Assembly: GCA_910586855.1 (NCBI GenBank)
Contig: CAJUJH010000001.1
Location: 1,007,175 to 1,071,174, forward strand
Length of the DNA: 64,000 bases
Source of the DNA: Candidatus Gastranaerophilales bacterium
GTDB lineage: Bacteria > Cyanobacteriota > Vampirovibrionia > Gastranaerophilales > Gastranaerophilaceae
Direction: 5' to 3'
The notes beneath the pieces were generated by a model that made no database searches, was not told where the DNA came from, and worked only from the letters and a program-made list of their open reading frames with translations. Shown here in pieces: positions 37,304 to 47,059 of this stretch. A program made the position numbers and the translations under genes. The number at the start of each line of letters is the position of its first letter. Within the stretch, counting starts at the first letter, position 1.

Positions 37304-39175
37304 TTAATAATCGGAATCAGTGGTAAACACTAATCCAAAAAGACTTTTGTTTTTCTTGATAATCTTATACAATGAATTTATATCTGTGCTTAATTTGTTG
37401 CTTGCATCAAATAAATCTTTATATTCAAAATAATTACCATTTGAATCATAAGCATATATTCTGCCTAATCTTTTATATTTTTTAGCTTCCTTAACTCCGT
37501 CCGTAGACACTGGTGTTTCGGCTGGTTTTGAAGCTAGTTTTGGAGTTGTTTTTTTACATTTACTTTTAATATCAGGAATAACTGTCTTTTGGGATGGAAA
37601 TTTAACTGCGGATTTTGATGTTGGTGTAGTTTCAGGAGTCGATACAGGTGCGGCCACATGGCTTTGAGCAGACTCTAATAGATTAGCTCTTTTAATTTTT
37701 CTGTTTATTTCTGAAGGTTTTTTGACTTTGTCTGTTTCTGGCTCTGCTTGTTTTGTTGTTTTTGGAAGCGGTTTTTTGATTTTATCGGATATAGTTGATG
37801 ATGCAGGCACAGATGTAACTGTATGCGGTAGCTTGGGTGTAGCGACTGTTGGTTGGCTTGTAATTGCAGGAGGCACTGCAGATGCAGATGGAGATTTTTC
37901 TTCATTAACTTTTTTATTTTTCTCAATATCGACCTTAGTTTTCTTTTCAGAGGTTTTTGACTGCTTACCCCCCCCTTTACGCTTTGCTGCTCTTTCTTCT
38001 CGATAAGCTACTGCGTTTTCATGGTGTTCTTTTAGTGCCTCCTTTAATTTTTCTTCATCGGGCACCAATATTCCATCTTTGTTTTTAACTTCAATTTTAT
38101 ATGCAGGAATAAAAATAAAGCCGCCTAATATTTCAATTCTGCCCGCAAGGCATGCTGAAATATTTGCAGGTGAAAATTCAAGAATTTTTGCAGCATCAGC
38201 ACTTATGTCATATCTTTTTAGCGAATTATCTTTTATTCTTAGCGTATATACTGCTTTACCTTTCATATAAGTGTCGTTTTCTTTTGCAATTTTTGCTTCT
38301 TTTTTCAGTTTGTCAATTTTATCCTGGTTAATATCAACCGTGCCGTCTTCTTTTATTGTTTCAATTTCGCTTGCAAGCGCAAAACAATAGTCGCCTGCAA
38401 ATTTACTATCCCCTGTGAGGCAGGCATTAATACTTCTGTGTGAAATTTTTAAGTCGCTTATTGCTCCTGTAATTTTATCAAACCTTATATCTTTTTTATT
38501 TTCTGTGCCTATATAAAGGGCATAAATTGCTGTTTTTTCTGCGATGTACGGGTTTGATAAATATTCTTCCGCCCTTTTAATAACTGCATCGAGTTTTTCT
38601 TTATCAAAATCCATATTGCCGGTATCATTTATAATTTCAATTTCTTCAGGTTTAAAAAATATGTAACCGCATGCTGTTTTATTTGAACCATTTAAACATT
38701 TTATGATATTTGGACGTGATGCACCGGTAATTTCTTTAGCTTCAGCATAGCCATCAAACGGTATAGGCTTTTTATCTTTGTTCATTCCATAGAATCTGCG
38801 CTTTTTAACGTTTGCACCTTCTGTGCGGGCAATTTCTGCTGTTTCAAAAATTTGTTTAACTTTTTCTTTGTCTATATCAACAGTGCCGTCTTCTTTTTCT
38901 ATTTGTACTTCGCTTGCAAGTGCAAAACAATAATCACCTGCGTATTTTGCTCTCTTGCTTTCATCATCAGCTAAACACTTTAAAATGCACGGGTTGGAAA
39001 TTCCTAAGGTTACACTTGCCTTATTTGCGGAAGGATAAACTTTATATTTCATGTTTCTATCTATTGCAACGACCGGTTTTCCTGTTGTTTTACCCAAAAA
39101 TGACAAATTGTAATTTTGCAATGCATCAAGTTCACTTAAAAAAGGATTTTTCGCACCTGAAAATGTTTGCGGCAT
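37304..39175 (-). CDS. Five-repeat NUMOD1-like DNA-binding protein
   Basis: A 623-residue protein made of about five copies of a ~55-residue unit. Each runs from a short beta hairpin through an S..EA...L.IS..NI..CL.G helix pair to an AGGYIF-like strand (examples: YDISADAAKILEFSPANISA, AYDSNGNYFEYKDLFDASNK). This pattern matches NUMOD1-type modules that position homing endonucleases on DNA. Repeats 1-4 fill residues ~30-380, a Pro/Lys/Ser-rich linker ~390-555, and repeat 5 the end. No nuclease motif is visible. The start has no clear SD and lies behind a 16-nt A-run. It is next to the attachment site. Confidence 0.7.
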   Translation of the reverse strand: MPQTFSGAKNPFLSELDALQNYNLSFLGKTTGKPVVAIDRNMKYKVYPSANKASVTLGISNPCILKCLADDESKRAKYAGDYCFALASEVQIEKEDGTVDIDKEKVKQIFETAEIARTEGANVKKRRFYGMNKDKKPIPFDGYAEAKEITGASRPNIIKCLNGSNKTACGYIFFKPEEIEIINDTGNMDFDKEKLDAVIKRAEEYLSNPYIAEKTAIYALYIGTENKKDIRFDKITGAISDLKISHRSINACLTGDSKFAGDYCFALASEIETIKEDGTVDINQDKIDKLKKEAKIAKENDTYMKGKAVYTLRIKDNSLKRYDISADAAKILEFSPANISACLAGRIEILGGFIFIPAYKIEVKNKDGILVPDEEKLKEALKEHHENAVAYREERAAKRKGGGKQSKTSEKKTKVDIEKNKKVNEEKSPSASAVPPAITSQPTVATPKLPHTVTSVPASSTISDKIKKPLPKTTKQAEPETDKVKKPSEINRKIKRANLLESAQSHVAAPVSTPETTPTSKSAVKFPSQKTVIPDIKSKCKKTTPKLASKPAETPVSTDGVKEAKKYKRLGRIYAYDSNGNYFEYKDLFDASNKLSTDINSLYKIIKKNKSLFGLVFTTDSDY

Positions 39176-39188
39176 CTGAGTGTCGTCA

Positions 39189-39204
39189 TTTTTTTTTTTT
39201 TTTT
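39189..39204. repeat. 16-nt homopolymer tract upstream of NUMOD gene
   Basis: Sixteen consecutive T on the plus strand (A16 on the coding strand) end 14 bp before the ATG of the five-repeat gene. Length change could alter expression. Assembly uncertainty is also possible at such runs. Confidence 0.7.
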
Positions 39205-39566
39205 ATGAGGAATTATAAAAAATTCTGCTGGGATGGGTAAAACTTATTTTCATATTGAGTCAAAACATGTAAAAAATTATATTTGCTTATAGCTGCTATC
39301 GTACCGGTGTAAGGGTGTTTTATTAAAATAAAGCCCTGTATAAAAGAATCTATACAGGACCTTAAGGTCAAAAAGGGTGAAAATTTTGTCTAGGCTTTTA
39401 CAGCCTAGAAACTATCTTTTTATCAGTCACTCGTGTTAATAAATGTTCTCTAAACCTCAGACTGGAACTCCATTATTGCAAATCAATTTTGAATTGCAAG
39501 TATTTTCCAATTATTGTTACATAACTTAACTTATCTTCTAAACCCCTGTCGTTAAAAGGTAAAAGG
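39205..39566. other. Intergenic region with two hairpins
   Basis: No gene found. Hairpins CCTGTATA/TATACAGG (near 39331-39355) and TCTAGGCT/AGCCTAGA (near 39389-39410) are strong. They can serve as terminators for the convergently or divergently arranged neighbours. The efflux operon ends at 39567. Confidence 0.5.
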
Positions 39567-40796
39567 TTATTCATATCTTAGGGCATCAATTGGGTTTAAT
39601 AACGATGCCTTATATGCAGGGTAATATCCGAAAACAACCCCGATAATTCCTGAAAAACCAAGCGATAACGCAATTGAAAAACCGCTTATGTAAACTGTCA
39701 TTGAGCCAAAAAACTCTATCAGTTTTGCACCCGCTATTCCAAAAAGTAATCCCAAAATACCGCCAATTATGGATAATAAAAGACTTTCAATTAAAAATTG
39801 AATCTGAATATCTGTTGATTTTGCACCAATAGCCATTCTGATGCCTATTTCTTTTGTTCTCTCCGTTACTGATACAAGCATAATATTCATAATGCCGATA
39901 CCGCCTACAAGCAGTGATACCCCCGCAATTGACCCTAATAAGAGCGACATTGTTTTAACGGCAGATTGCATAGTTTCCATCATTTGCGTTAAATTTCTTA
40001 CCTGGAAATCATCTTCCTGCTTTTTCCCTATTTTGTGTCTTAATTTTAAAAGCTCAGTTACTTCCTGCTCTGCTGCATTTATTGAATTGGAGTCTTTTGC
40101 TTTTATGTTTATCATACTGACTGTGCCCGGGAAATTTGTTCCAAAAACTTTCTTTTGCCCCGTAGTGATAGGAATTATGACAAAATCATCCTGGTCATGT
40201 CCCATTGAATTTTGTCCCTTGGATTCAAGTAAGCCTATTACTTTAAACGGTACTCCGCCGATTCTAACCGTGCGTCCTATAGGGTCCAGGTCTCCAAAAA
40301 GCTCATTTGCAACAGTGTTTCCTATAATTGCAACCTTTGACATATTAGATATATCTTCTTCAATCAAATTGCGCCCGAGGTTAATTTTCCAATCCCTGAT
40401 TGCCATATATTCAGGTGTCGTTCCTGCAATACTTGTAGACCAGTTTTGATTTCCGTATGTTACTTGTTTTGCTTCGCTTGAATATGGTGCTACAAATCCG
40501 ACTGAAGGGCAATTTTTTTCAATCGCCTTAGAATCTTTTAGAGTCAAAGTTGGTTTTGTTCCCCTGCCCATGCGCACGCCGCCAGATGTAACAGAAGCGC
40601 TTGATACCATTAAAAGGTTGCTTCCCATAGAAGACATATCTTTTTGAATTTTAACACTAGCGCCTTGTCCCACTGCAAGCATGATAATAACTGCACTTAC
40701 ACCTATAATTATCCCGAGACTGGTTAAAATTGAGCGCATTTTATTTACTTTTAAAGATACTAAAGCCATCTTAAAGGTTGATGAAAAATCTATCAT
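39567..40796 (-). CDS. MacB-like ABC transporter permease
   Basis: A 409-residue FtsX/MacB-type permease. TM1 is at ~20-45 (SILTSLGIIIGVSAVIIMLA), a large periplasmic domain spans ~50-280, and three TMs lie at ~285-400 (including NIMLVSVTERTKEIGIRMAI, the conserved cytoplasmic loop). It lacks a fused ATPase, which is encoded by the upstream gene with a 4-bp overlap. Together with the adaptor and TolC-like protein it should form a tripartite machine that moves substrates from the periplasm across the outer membrane. The substrate is unknown. Confidence 0.85.
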   Translation of the reverse strand: MIDFSSTFKMALVSLKVNKMRSILTSLGIIIGVSAVIIMLAVGQGASVKIQKDMSSMGSNLLMVSSASVTSGGVRMGRGTKPTLTLKDSKAIEKNCPSVGFVAPYSSEAKQVTYGNQNWSTSIAGTTPEYMAIRDWKINLGRNLIEEDISNMSKVAIIGNTVANELFGDLDPIGRTVRIGGVPFKVIGLLESKGQNSMGHDQDDFVIIPITTGQKKVFGTNFPGTVSMINIKAKDSNSINAAEQEVTELLKLRHKIGKKQEDDFQVRNLTQMMETMQSAVKTMSLLLGSIAGVSLLVGGIGIMNIMLVSVTERTKEIGIRMAIGAKSTDIQIQFLIESLLLSIIGGILGLLFGIAGAKLIEFFGSMTVYISGFSIALSLGFSGIIGVVFGYYPAYKASLLNPIDALRYE

Positions 40797-41575
40797 TTGC
40801 CCTCCTTTAAGCTGTATACAGGCTTATTAAAAGAATCATTTACAATGTTTCCATCCTTAAATCTTACAATGCGCTTGCAATAACCCGCAATATCATCTTC
40901 ATGAGTTACAAGAACAATAGTTTTGCCCATTTTTTCATTTAAATTTACAAAAAAGTCCATAACTTCATAACTTGTTTTTGTATCAAGGTTTCCTGTGGGT
41001 TCATCCGCCAGTATAATTGGTGCATCATTTACGATAGCGCGTGCTATCGCTACTCTTTGCTGTTGTCCTCCTGAAAGCTGGTTTGGCATATTGTACTCTT
41101 TGTTTGTAAGCCCTACTATTTTTAATGCTTCCATTGCTCTTTCTTTGCGTTCTTTTGCAGGGATTCCTTTATATATCATTGGAAGTTCAACATTTTCTAT
41201 AGCTGATGTTCTTGAAATTAGATTAAAGCCTTGGAATACAAATCCAAGTTTTGCGTTTCTAACCTCTGAAAGCTTATCAAGCCTCGTATTTACTATATTA
41301 TGCCCGTCTAAAAAATAATCTCCTGATGTTGGTTTATCAAGACAGCCAATTATATTCATAAATGTTGATTTACCGGAGCCCGAAGCGCCCATAATGGCTA
41401 CAAATTCACCCTTGTTAATTGTTAAAGAAACTCCCTTAAGGGCATAAAACGTGCAATCTTCACCTACTCCTGTTGTGTAAGTTTTAATAATGTTTTCTGC
41501 CTTAATTAACGGGTTATTTACCTGAGGGGTATTCTGTGCGGTGATTTTAATATTTTGCTTAAATTCTTCTTTCAT
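40793..41575 (-). CDS. MacB/LolD-like ABC ATPase
   Basis: A 260-residue ATPase. Walker A is GASGSGKST, the Q-loop lies in GFVFQGFNL, the signature is LSGGQQQR, Walker B is IILADEP and the switch is VTHE. This is the lolD/macB subfamily that powers mechanotransmission rather than substrate passage through the membrane. It overlaps the permease gene by 4 bp and lies 3 bp after the adaptor. Confidence 0.9.
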   Translation of the reverse strand: MKEEFKQNIKITAQNTPQVNNPLIKAENIIKTYTTGVGEDCTFYALKGVSLTINKGEFVAIMGASGSGKSTFMNIIGCLDKPTSGDYFLDGHNIVNTRLDKLSEVRNAKLGFVFQGFNLISRTSAIENVELPMIYKGIPAKERKERAMEALKIVGLTNKEYNMPNQLSGGQQQRVAIARAIVNDAPIILADEPTGNLDTKTSYEVMDFFVNLNEKMGKTIVLVTHEDDIAGYCKRIVRFKDGNIVNDSFNKPVYSLKEGK

Positions 41576-41578
41576 GGG

Positions 41579-42742
41579 CTAAAACATCCTTGGCGGTCTG
41601 CCCTGCATTTGTTTATTCTTGCCTTTGCCTTTTTCTTCAATGGATAAAATCACCATATCACCATCTTTTAAGTTATTTGAGATAATTTCCGTATAAGTAT
41701 CATCATTTACCCCTGTTACAATTTCCACCCTTTTTGGTTCCCCGTCTGCTAAGAGCCAAATTCCTTGTTTGTCAAATTTTTCACCCTTGCCATCTGTGTT
41801 TGGGGTAAATTTTAATGCCGTGCTTTTTGCACAAAGAATATTTTCTTTTTTAGATGTTATTATTGAAACATTTGCTGTCATGCCTGGTATTAGCTTCATT
41901 TCATCGTTTTCAACATCAATAATTACACTGTATGTTACAACGTTTGAAACAGTTGTAGGTGAAATCCTTACCTGGCTTACTTTTCCCTTAAAAGTTTCGT
42001 CGGGATACCCATCCAGTGTATATTCAACGTCCTGTTCTTTTTTAACTTTACCTATATCAGCCTCTGAAACGCTTGCTTCAATCTGCATTTGTGTTAAATC
42101 CTGCGCTACGGAGAATAATTCAGGTGTCTGGAAGCTTGCAGCCACAGTCTGTCCGACATCTACCGCGCGGGAAATTACGACGCCATCCACAGGAGAAGTA
42201 ATTTTTGTGTATCTTAAATTTGAAGCTGCGGTAGAATAACTTGCAAGCGCCTGATTTATTTGTGCTTGGGCGGATTTTACCTGTGCTAAATCGGCTGAAT
42301 ATGTACTTTCTGCTAAATCAAGCTCACTTTTTGCAATAAATCCCTTTTTGTAAAGATTCCTATAACGCGTTAATGTTAATTTATCATTTGCTGTTGTTGC
42401 CTGAATTTTGGCTAAGTTAGCTCTTGCGTTATCAATTGTTGCTTTTGCCTGGTTCACCTGTGCTTCGAAAAGAGATGTATCAATTTCAGCCAAGAGCTGC
42501 CCTTTTTTAACTTTTGAATTGTAATCCACATAAATTGCACTTATCTGCCCTGAAACCTGTGAACCGATGCTTACAGTCTGTACGGGGTTAATAGTGCCTG
42601 AAGCTTCTACAATCTGTGTTATGGTTCTTTTAGTTAGAGGTTCTGTTACATAGTTTTTAGCTTCTTTTTTGTTTTTAAATAAAAATCCTATGAAAAAAAG
42701 TGCTGCTAAGCATATTAAAATTATGATTATGATTTTCTTCAT
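41579..42742 (-). CDS. MacA/HlyD-type periplasmic adaptor
   Basis: A 387-residue adaptor. An N-terminal TM (~3-22), a barrel-sandwich lipoyl half (GSQVSGQISAIYVDYNSKVK), a long alpha hairpin (~95-175), the second lipoyl half (KITSPVDGVVISRAVDVGQT), a beta barrel and a C-terminal MP domain are visible. It bridges the ABC permease and the TolC-like channel. Its ATG overlaps the TolC-like stop by 4 bp. Confidence 0.88.
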   Translation of the reverse strand: MKKIIIIILICLAALFFIGFLFKNKKEAKNYVTEPLTKRTITQIVEASGTINPVQTVSIGSQVSGQISAIYVDYNSKVKKGQLLAEIDTSLFEAQVNQAKATIDNARANLAKIQATTANDKLTLTRYRNLYKKGFIAKSELDLAESTYSADLAQVKSAQAQINQALASYSTAASNLRYTKITSPVDGVVISRAVDVGQTVAASFQTPELFSVAQDLTQMQIEASVSEADIGKVKKEQDVEYTLDGYPDETFKGKVSQVRISPTTVSNVVTYSVIIDVENDEMKLIPGMTANVSIITSKKENILCAKSTALKFTPNTDGKGEKFDKQGIWLLADGEPKRVEIVTGVNDDTYTEIISNNLKDGDMVILSIEEKGKGKNKQMQGRPPRMF

Positions 42743-44214
42743 ATTTCCCCCATTGCAACTTCAAGTTTTGATTTTGCAATATTGTAATTATAAATTGTCT
42801 GAATGTATTCTTGCTGTGAATTTAAATACTGGCTTCTTGCATCCTGCAGCTCTATAAAATCTGTTAAGCCGACACCGTATCTGCCATCAGCCAGTTCAAA
42901 GTTTTCTAATGCCTGTTGTACCCGCTTTTGGTATAAAGGTATTTGTTTTTCAAGCTGTATCATATTAATATAAGCATCTTGTACTTCAAAAAAGATATTT
43001 TTCTCAATTAAATTTATATTTTCTTCTGCTATATCAAGCTGGGTTTTTGCTTCATCAACCTTATATTTTGTTTTCATAATATTTACACTTGATAAATCAA
43101 GAGTAGCACCGTAATTAAAACTATTTGTTGTAGGTGCATCGGATTCTCTCCAGGTATATCCTGCTTGTGCTGAAATACTTGGCAGATATTCTTTTTTAGC
43201 GTATTTTAAAGCTTCTTCCATAGCTTCTTTTGCAGCAAGATAAGATTTAAAATCCGGTCGCCCCTCTCTTGCTCTATCAAGTGCTTCCTCGAAAGATAAA
43301 CCCAGGGGTTTAAAAACATAATTTTCTAAAATATCGCTTTTTTCTACTTTGCTTGAAAGAGTAGGCGTAGTATAGTTTAAGGGCTCAACCTCGCTTGCTT
43401 CAATTTTTGCATCATTGGGTTTATTTACTTCTTCTTCAAGTTGTTTGTAATTTCCAATGTTTAAAAATTTAACATCTGTCCAATCCTCTTCCAGGTTAAA
43501 ACTTTCTGTATTTTTAATTGAATAACTTGGAGCATAAGCTACATACATTGCATTATTTAATTTTACAATTGTATTTTCATAAGCAGTTTGTGCTGCTATA
43601 AGTTCAATTTCAGAGTTGCTTAAATTAACTTCTGCATTTACAAAATCTATTCTTGATTTTAACCCTTCATCAAAATAAGCCTTTATCTGTGCGTATTGTC
43701 TTTTATTTATTTCCAGGTTTGATTTTGCTACATCTACAAGCGCATGGGCTGCTAAAACCCCATAATATGCACTTTTTACATCATAAGCTGTTTTTAAATT
43801 TATATATTCTAAATCAAACTCTGCTGAAATTTTATTGAATTTCTGCATTTTAATTTGAGCATTTGATTTTCCAAAGTTGAATATTAATTGTCTTAGGCTG
43901 ATTCCTGCTGTGTAATAATAATCATTTCCGCCGGTAATGCCGCTATTATTCCACATATTACTTCCGGTGTAGCCGCCGCTTGCGCCAATTGTTGGGAAGA
44001 AATCGGATTTTGCCTGTCCGACCCTGCTTTGTATTAGTTTGACGTTATTTTTTGATATTTGGACATTAGGATTGTTTTTGAGGGCAATATTAATGCAGTC
44101 CTTCAAGCTCAAAATTTCACCTTCTTTAATTTCACCTAAAGCAAATACAGGTGTAATATTTAAAATACAAAGGCATAAAAGTGTTATTAATACTGGTTTT
44201 ATACGGTATAAAAT
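42739..44214 (-). CDS. TolC-like outer membrane channel with probable ATT start
   Basis: About 491 residues when read from ATT at 44214. No ATG/GTG/TTG in frame gives a signal peptide; an internal TTG start would remove it. From the ATT, 6 bases after GAGGAG, the protein opens with RIKPVLITLLCLCILNITPV and an FA cleavage site, then the usual TolC repeats (SLKDCINIALKNNPNVQISK; later LSFEEALDRAREGRPDFKSY). Two coiled-coil halves are visible. It heads the efflux operon. The rare start could limit synthesis; a sequencing error is an alternative explanation. Confidence 0.8.
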   Translation of the reverse strand: MLYRIKPVLITLLCLCILNITPVFALGEIKEGEILSLKDCINIALKNNPNVQISKNNVKLIQSRVGQAKSDFFPTIGASGGYTGSNMWNNSGITGGNDYYYTAGISLRQLIFNFGKSNAQIKMQKFNKISAEFDLEYINLKTAYDVKSAYYGVLAAHALVDVAKSNLEINKRQYAQIKAYFDEGLKSRIDFVNAEVNLSNSEIELIAAQTAYENTIVKLNNAMYVAYAPSYSIKNTESFNLEEDWTDVKFLNIGNYKQLEEEVNKPNDAKIEASEVEPLNYTTPTLSSKVEKSDILENYVFKPLGLSFEEALDRAREGRPDFKSYLAAKEAMEEALKYAKKEYLPSISAQAGYTWRESDAPTTNSFNYGATLDLSSVNIMKTKYKVDEAKTQLDIAEENINLIEKNIFFEVQDAYINMIQLEKQIPLYQKRVQQALENFELADGRYGVGLTDFIELQDARSQYLNSQQEYIQTIYNYNIAKSKLEVAMGEI

Positions 44215-44419
44215 TTTTAACTCCTCAAGATTAACTTTTATACAAACTATAACGATTTCTAAATTAAATTGTTCATATTTTTGTATAAAATTATATCAAT
44301 AACATATTATCATCTAAAATAACCCTTAAAGGTAATCTTTACATTATTTATCATGGAATGCGGATTTAAAATTCTAAAAACGCAAAATTTAAAATTGACG
44401 GGGTTTATTGTGTGTGGTA

Positions 44420-44600
44420 TAAAAACTTTAATAAAAATAAGGGAATAAGGTGAAAATCCTTAACTGGGCCGCAACCGTTAAAGTCGGAAAACTTCAATTT
44501 CTTTTTTTCCGCGGGAAATATCCGGAAAAATTGATATTTAGAACTTTTTCTGCTGCGGCTTTCCTTAAAACAAACATCGAGTGATTAAAAGAAAAGTTAA
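44420..44600 (+). promoter_or_regulatory. Cobalamin-riboswitch-like leader
   Basis: The conserved core of cobalamin riboswitches is recognisable in order: AAGGGAA (44439-44445), GGTGAAAATCC (44449-44459) and CTGGGCCGCAACCGTTA (44464-44480, consensus C.G..CC.GCAAC.GT.A), followed by a long hairpin with CCGCGGGAAATATCCGG. The 3' closing part is not clear, so it may be a variant. It lies 12-190 bp before the gene at 44613 on the same strand. Cobalamin binding is inferred. Confidence 0.6.
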
Positions 44601-44612
44601 AGCAGATTTTTT

Positions 44613-45338
44613 ATGTCTATAAGTCCTGTATCTACAGCTAAAGTTCAAACCTGTCCCCATGGGCTTTCTCCGGGTGCTTGCCCTATATGTAATCCTATGG
44701 GCGGCGGAGGCGGTTCTCGCAAAAAAGCTGACCCTGCGCCAAAAAATGAAATGTCATATGGAGAAATGTATGCTATTTGGATGAGGATGAAGGCTGCTGA
44801 TAAAAGGAAACTTGACAACGAAAATAATTTAAAGCGCGAAACCGAGGTTCTTAAGAATACAAAAGAAGCTTTATCGGCAATGGCAGATAAACTTGTTAAT
44901 GTTTTAAATAAAATTGAAAATATGCTGCCAAGACCCATTGCTTCCTTATTTAATGCTACCGTAAATAATATTTTGAAGCCAATAATAAATATAATTAAGA
45001 ATTTCCCGAATTTTGTTGAGAATGTTGGAAAATTCATACAAAATATCCAAAAAGAAGTCTATATTGCAGCAGAAAAACTTGCAAGTGTATTTGGTGAAAT
45101 TAAAAACTTTGTTCAAAAACAAGTATCAGATAGCTTTAAAAAGTTTACAAAAAAAGTTTATAAAATCCTGAACATATTTGGTTTAAGGGATGGAGAAGAT
45201 GAACTTGAAGAAGATGAAAAAGTAAATGCTGAAATCACGGCATTTAAAGCAAAAGATGTAGTTTCTATTAAAGAATTTTTAATAAGCCTAACCAGAACAG
45301 AAAGAAAACCAAAAGATGATGACATTAACACTAAATAA
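44613..45338 (+). CDS. Lineage-type protein with CPHG/CPIC knuckle (241 aa)
   Basis: A 241-residue protein. The N-terminus has CPHGLSPGACPICNPMGGGG, two Cys pairs that could bind metal, then a helical region and a membrane-active segment (ASLFNATVNNILKPIINIIK). I associate this N-terminal signature with Gastranaerophilales genomes but know no function. It follows the riboswitch-like leader directly, with no strong SD, as expected if the leader controls translation. It overlaps the next gene by 23 bp. Confidence 0.6.
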   Translation: MSISPVSTAKVQTCPHGLSPGACPICNPMGGGGGSRKKADPAPKNEMSYGEMYAIWMRMKAADKRKLDNENNLKRETEVLKNTKEALSAMADKLVNVLNKIENMLPRPIASLFNATVNNILKPIINIIKNFPNFVENVGKFIQNIQKEVYIAAEKLASVFGEIKNFVQKQVSDSFKKFTKKVYKILNIFGLRDGEDELEEDEKVNAEITAFKAKDVVSIKEFLISLTRTERKPKDDDINTK

Positions 45339-47040
45339 CATCCCCTTTAAAAGCAATAAAGCCCCAAAAAATGCCAAAGGGAGCAAAACTAATTATGGAA
45401 CTGAAAATTCCTCTAACAGAAAGCCTTTAGAATCAGGAGAGCTTTCAAGGCAGAATAAAAACAAAACTCAAAGTCAGCAAAGACAGGCGTACAGAACTCT
45501 TGAAGGAGTAATTGTTAATAATTATATTAAAGAAGATAAGGGTACAGTATCTTTAAATATGGATGATATTTGTACAACCCTTGTAATACCTGATACCTTT
45601 AATAAAAACACATATAACCGGCCGATAACTCCTGAAGAGAAAAAAGATGAGAAAAAATCTTCTATGTTAAGGAGCGCTTTTCCTTTGGCTGCTGTTTCAT
45701 TAATAGCACTGGGAGGTTTTCTTGGGCTTACTGCATTAATGAAAAAATCCGCAGCATCTTTAAATGATAAAAATGTACTGAGGCAGGAGAGACTCCCCAA
45801 TTTAGGAACAAATATGAATATTAAGCAAGAACATGAATTTGGTGCATATATGGCGCTTAGAAACCCGAATAAAAAAACAATTCTTGCTATGATTGGTATT
45901 TTTATAATGAGCGGTTTGACCTTAATTGGAAAAAATCTTGTAGATGGAGTTGAAGAAATTTGGGTAAAGAAAAAAGAAGCTGATGCTAATAAAATTTTAC
46001 AAGATGACCTTATTGATATTGAAACCCGTGCTTTTGCCGGAAAATTGGACGTTATTAATGAAGAACTTGTAAATAAAGCAAATTATTTCAAATCAGTTTT
46101 AAATTCAATACCTGAATCTTCTGTAGCTAATGTGCAAAATTCTTCTAATACTAAAAATTCTGCAAATCCTTTTATAAATTTCTTTGGCTTTAAAGGCAAT
46201 AAGAAAGAAGATTTGCAGACTAAAACAAATACTGCTTCCATTAATAATGATAGTAAAGAAAAAATCGGCAATTCTCCTCTGGTTCTTGGTTTAATGACAG
46301 CTGGGGTTCTTGCTGCCGGAATTTTTGCCGGCAGAAAAATGTTTAAAAACTTTGTTGCAGCAGATAGTGAAGTTAGAAAATATGTAAACAATGAGACTGC
46401 AGAAATTGAAAAAAGAATCAAGGCATTGTCTGATAAAATTCAGCATGCAGAAACAAAAGAGGCTGCAGCAGCTGATTTAGACAATTTAAAAAATCTGCTG
46501 CAAATAAAAAGAGCCGATTCTATTGAAACTGGTCAGACTTTCAGTCAATTTAAATTTTTATCGGATAACGATATTGCAAATAAAACTAATGAAGTAATGG
46601 TTGGAATTAAATCTATATATGGCGATGCTCCTGAGACTTTGGGCGGCAGAGTGGGGCAGGTTCAATATTACTGCTATCTTGATGAGGCTAGGGGTCATGT
46701 CTATAATTGGATTATGAATCCTGAAAATCCTTTTGCAGGATACCTATTCTTAACCCTTACAATTGTAAATGCAGCAGGATATTCAATTAAAAAAGCTATT
46801 GAAGGAATAAAAGAAGCTGCTGTTATTAAGGAAAACAAGAATACTGAAAAACAATTGCAGGAAAGACTTATTGATACCGAGATAAGGAATTTTAAATCTA
46901 AAAAAGAGAGTGCAATTGAGCCCCTTATGAATGAATTTAATGCCAGATTAAATGAAGGTGCGGGTAAAGAGGAACTTAAAAATATGGCAGATAATATTCT
47001 TCTTGAAATTAAAAATGGTCCTCCGTTTGTATATTCATAG
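45316..47040 (+). CDS. Multi-helix membrane protein of unknown function (574 aa)
   Basis: A 574-residue protein with a ~115-residue basic N-terminus and four or so membrane segments: ~118-140 (SAFPLAAVSLIALGGFLGLT), ~185-208 (TILAMIGIFIMSGLTLIGKN), ~320-340 (PLVLGLMTAGVLAAGIFAGR) and ~475-495 (YLFLTLTIVNAAGYSIK). Long helical stretches lie between them. The gene overlaps its upstream partner. The function is unknown; the shared transcript with the riboswitch gene suggests a joint role. Confidence 0.6.
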   Translation: MMTLTLNNIPFKSNKAPKNAKGSKTNYGTENSSNRKPLESGELSRQNKNKTQSQQRQAYRTLEGVIVNNYIKEDKGTVSLNMDDICTTLVIPDTFNKNTYNRPITPEEKKDEKKSSMLRSAFPLAAVSLIALGGFLGLTALMKKSAASLNDKNVLRQERLPNLGTNMNIKQEHEFGAYMALRNPNKKTILAMIGIFIMSGLTLIGKNLVDGVEEIWVKKKEADANKILQDDLIDIETRAFAGKLDVINEELVNKANYFKSVLNSIPESSVANVQNSSNTKNSANPFINFFGFKGNKKEDLQTKTNTASINNDSKEKIGNSPLVLGLMTAGVLAAGIFAGRKMFKNFVAADSEVRKYVNNETAEIEKRIKALSDKIQHAETKEAAAADLDNLKNLLQIKRADSIETGQTFSQFKFLSDNDIANKTNEVMVGIKSIYGDAPETLGGRVGQVQYYCYLDEARGHVYNWIMNPENPFAGYLFLTLTIVNAAGYSIKKAIEGIKEAAVIKENKNTEKQLQERLIDTEIRNFKSKKESAIEPLMNEFNARLNEGAGKEELKNMADNILLEIKNGPPFVYS

Positions 47041-47059
47041 GTCATAGGGTTTAAAAAAT

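Noticed and set aside
44039..44302. Rightward frame opposite the TolC-like gene start
   Set aside because: It is antisense to the signal-peptide region of the TolC-like gene and has no ribosome site.
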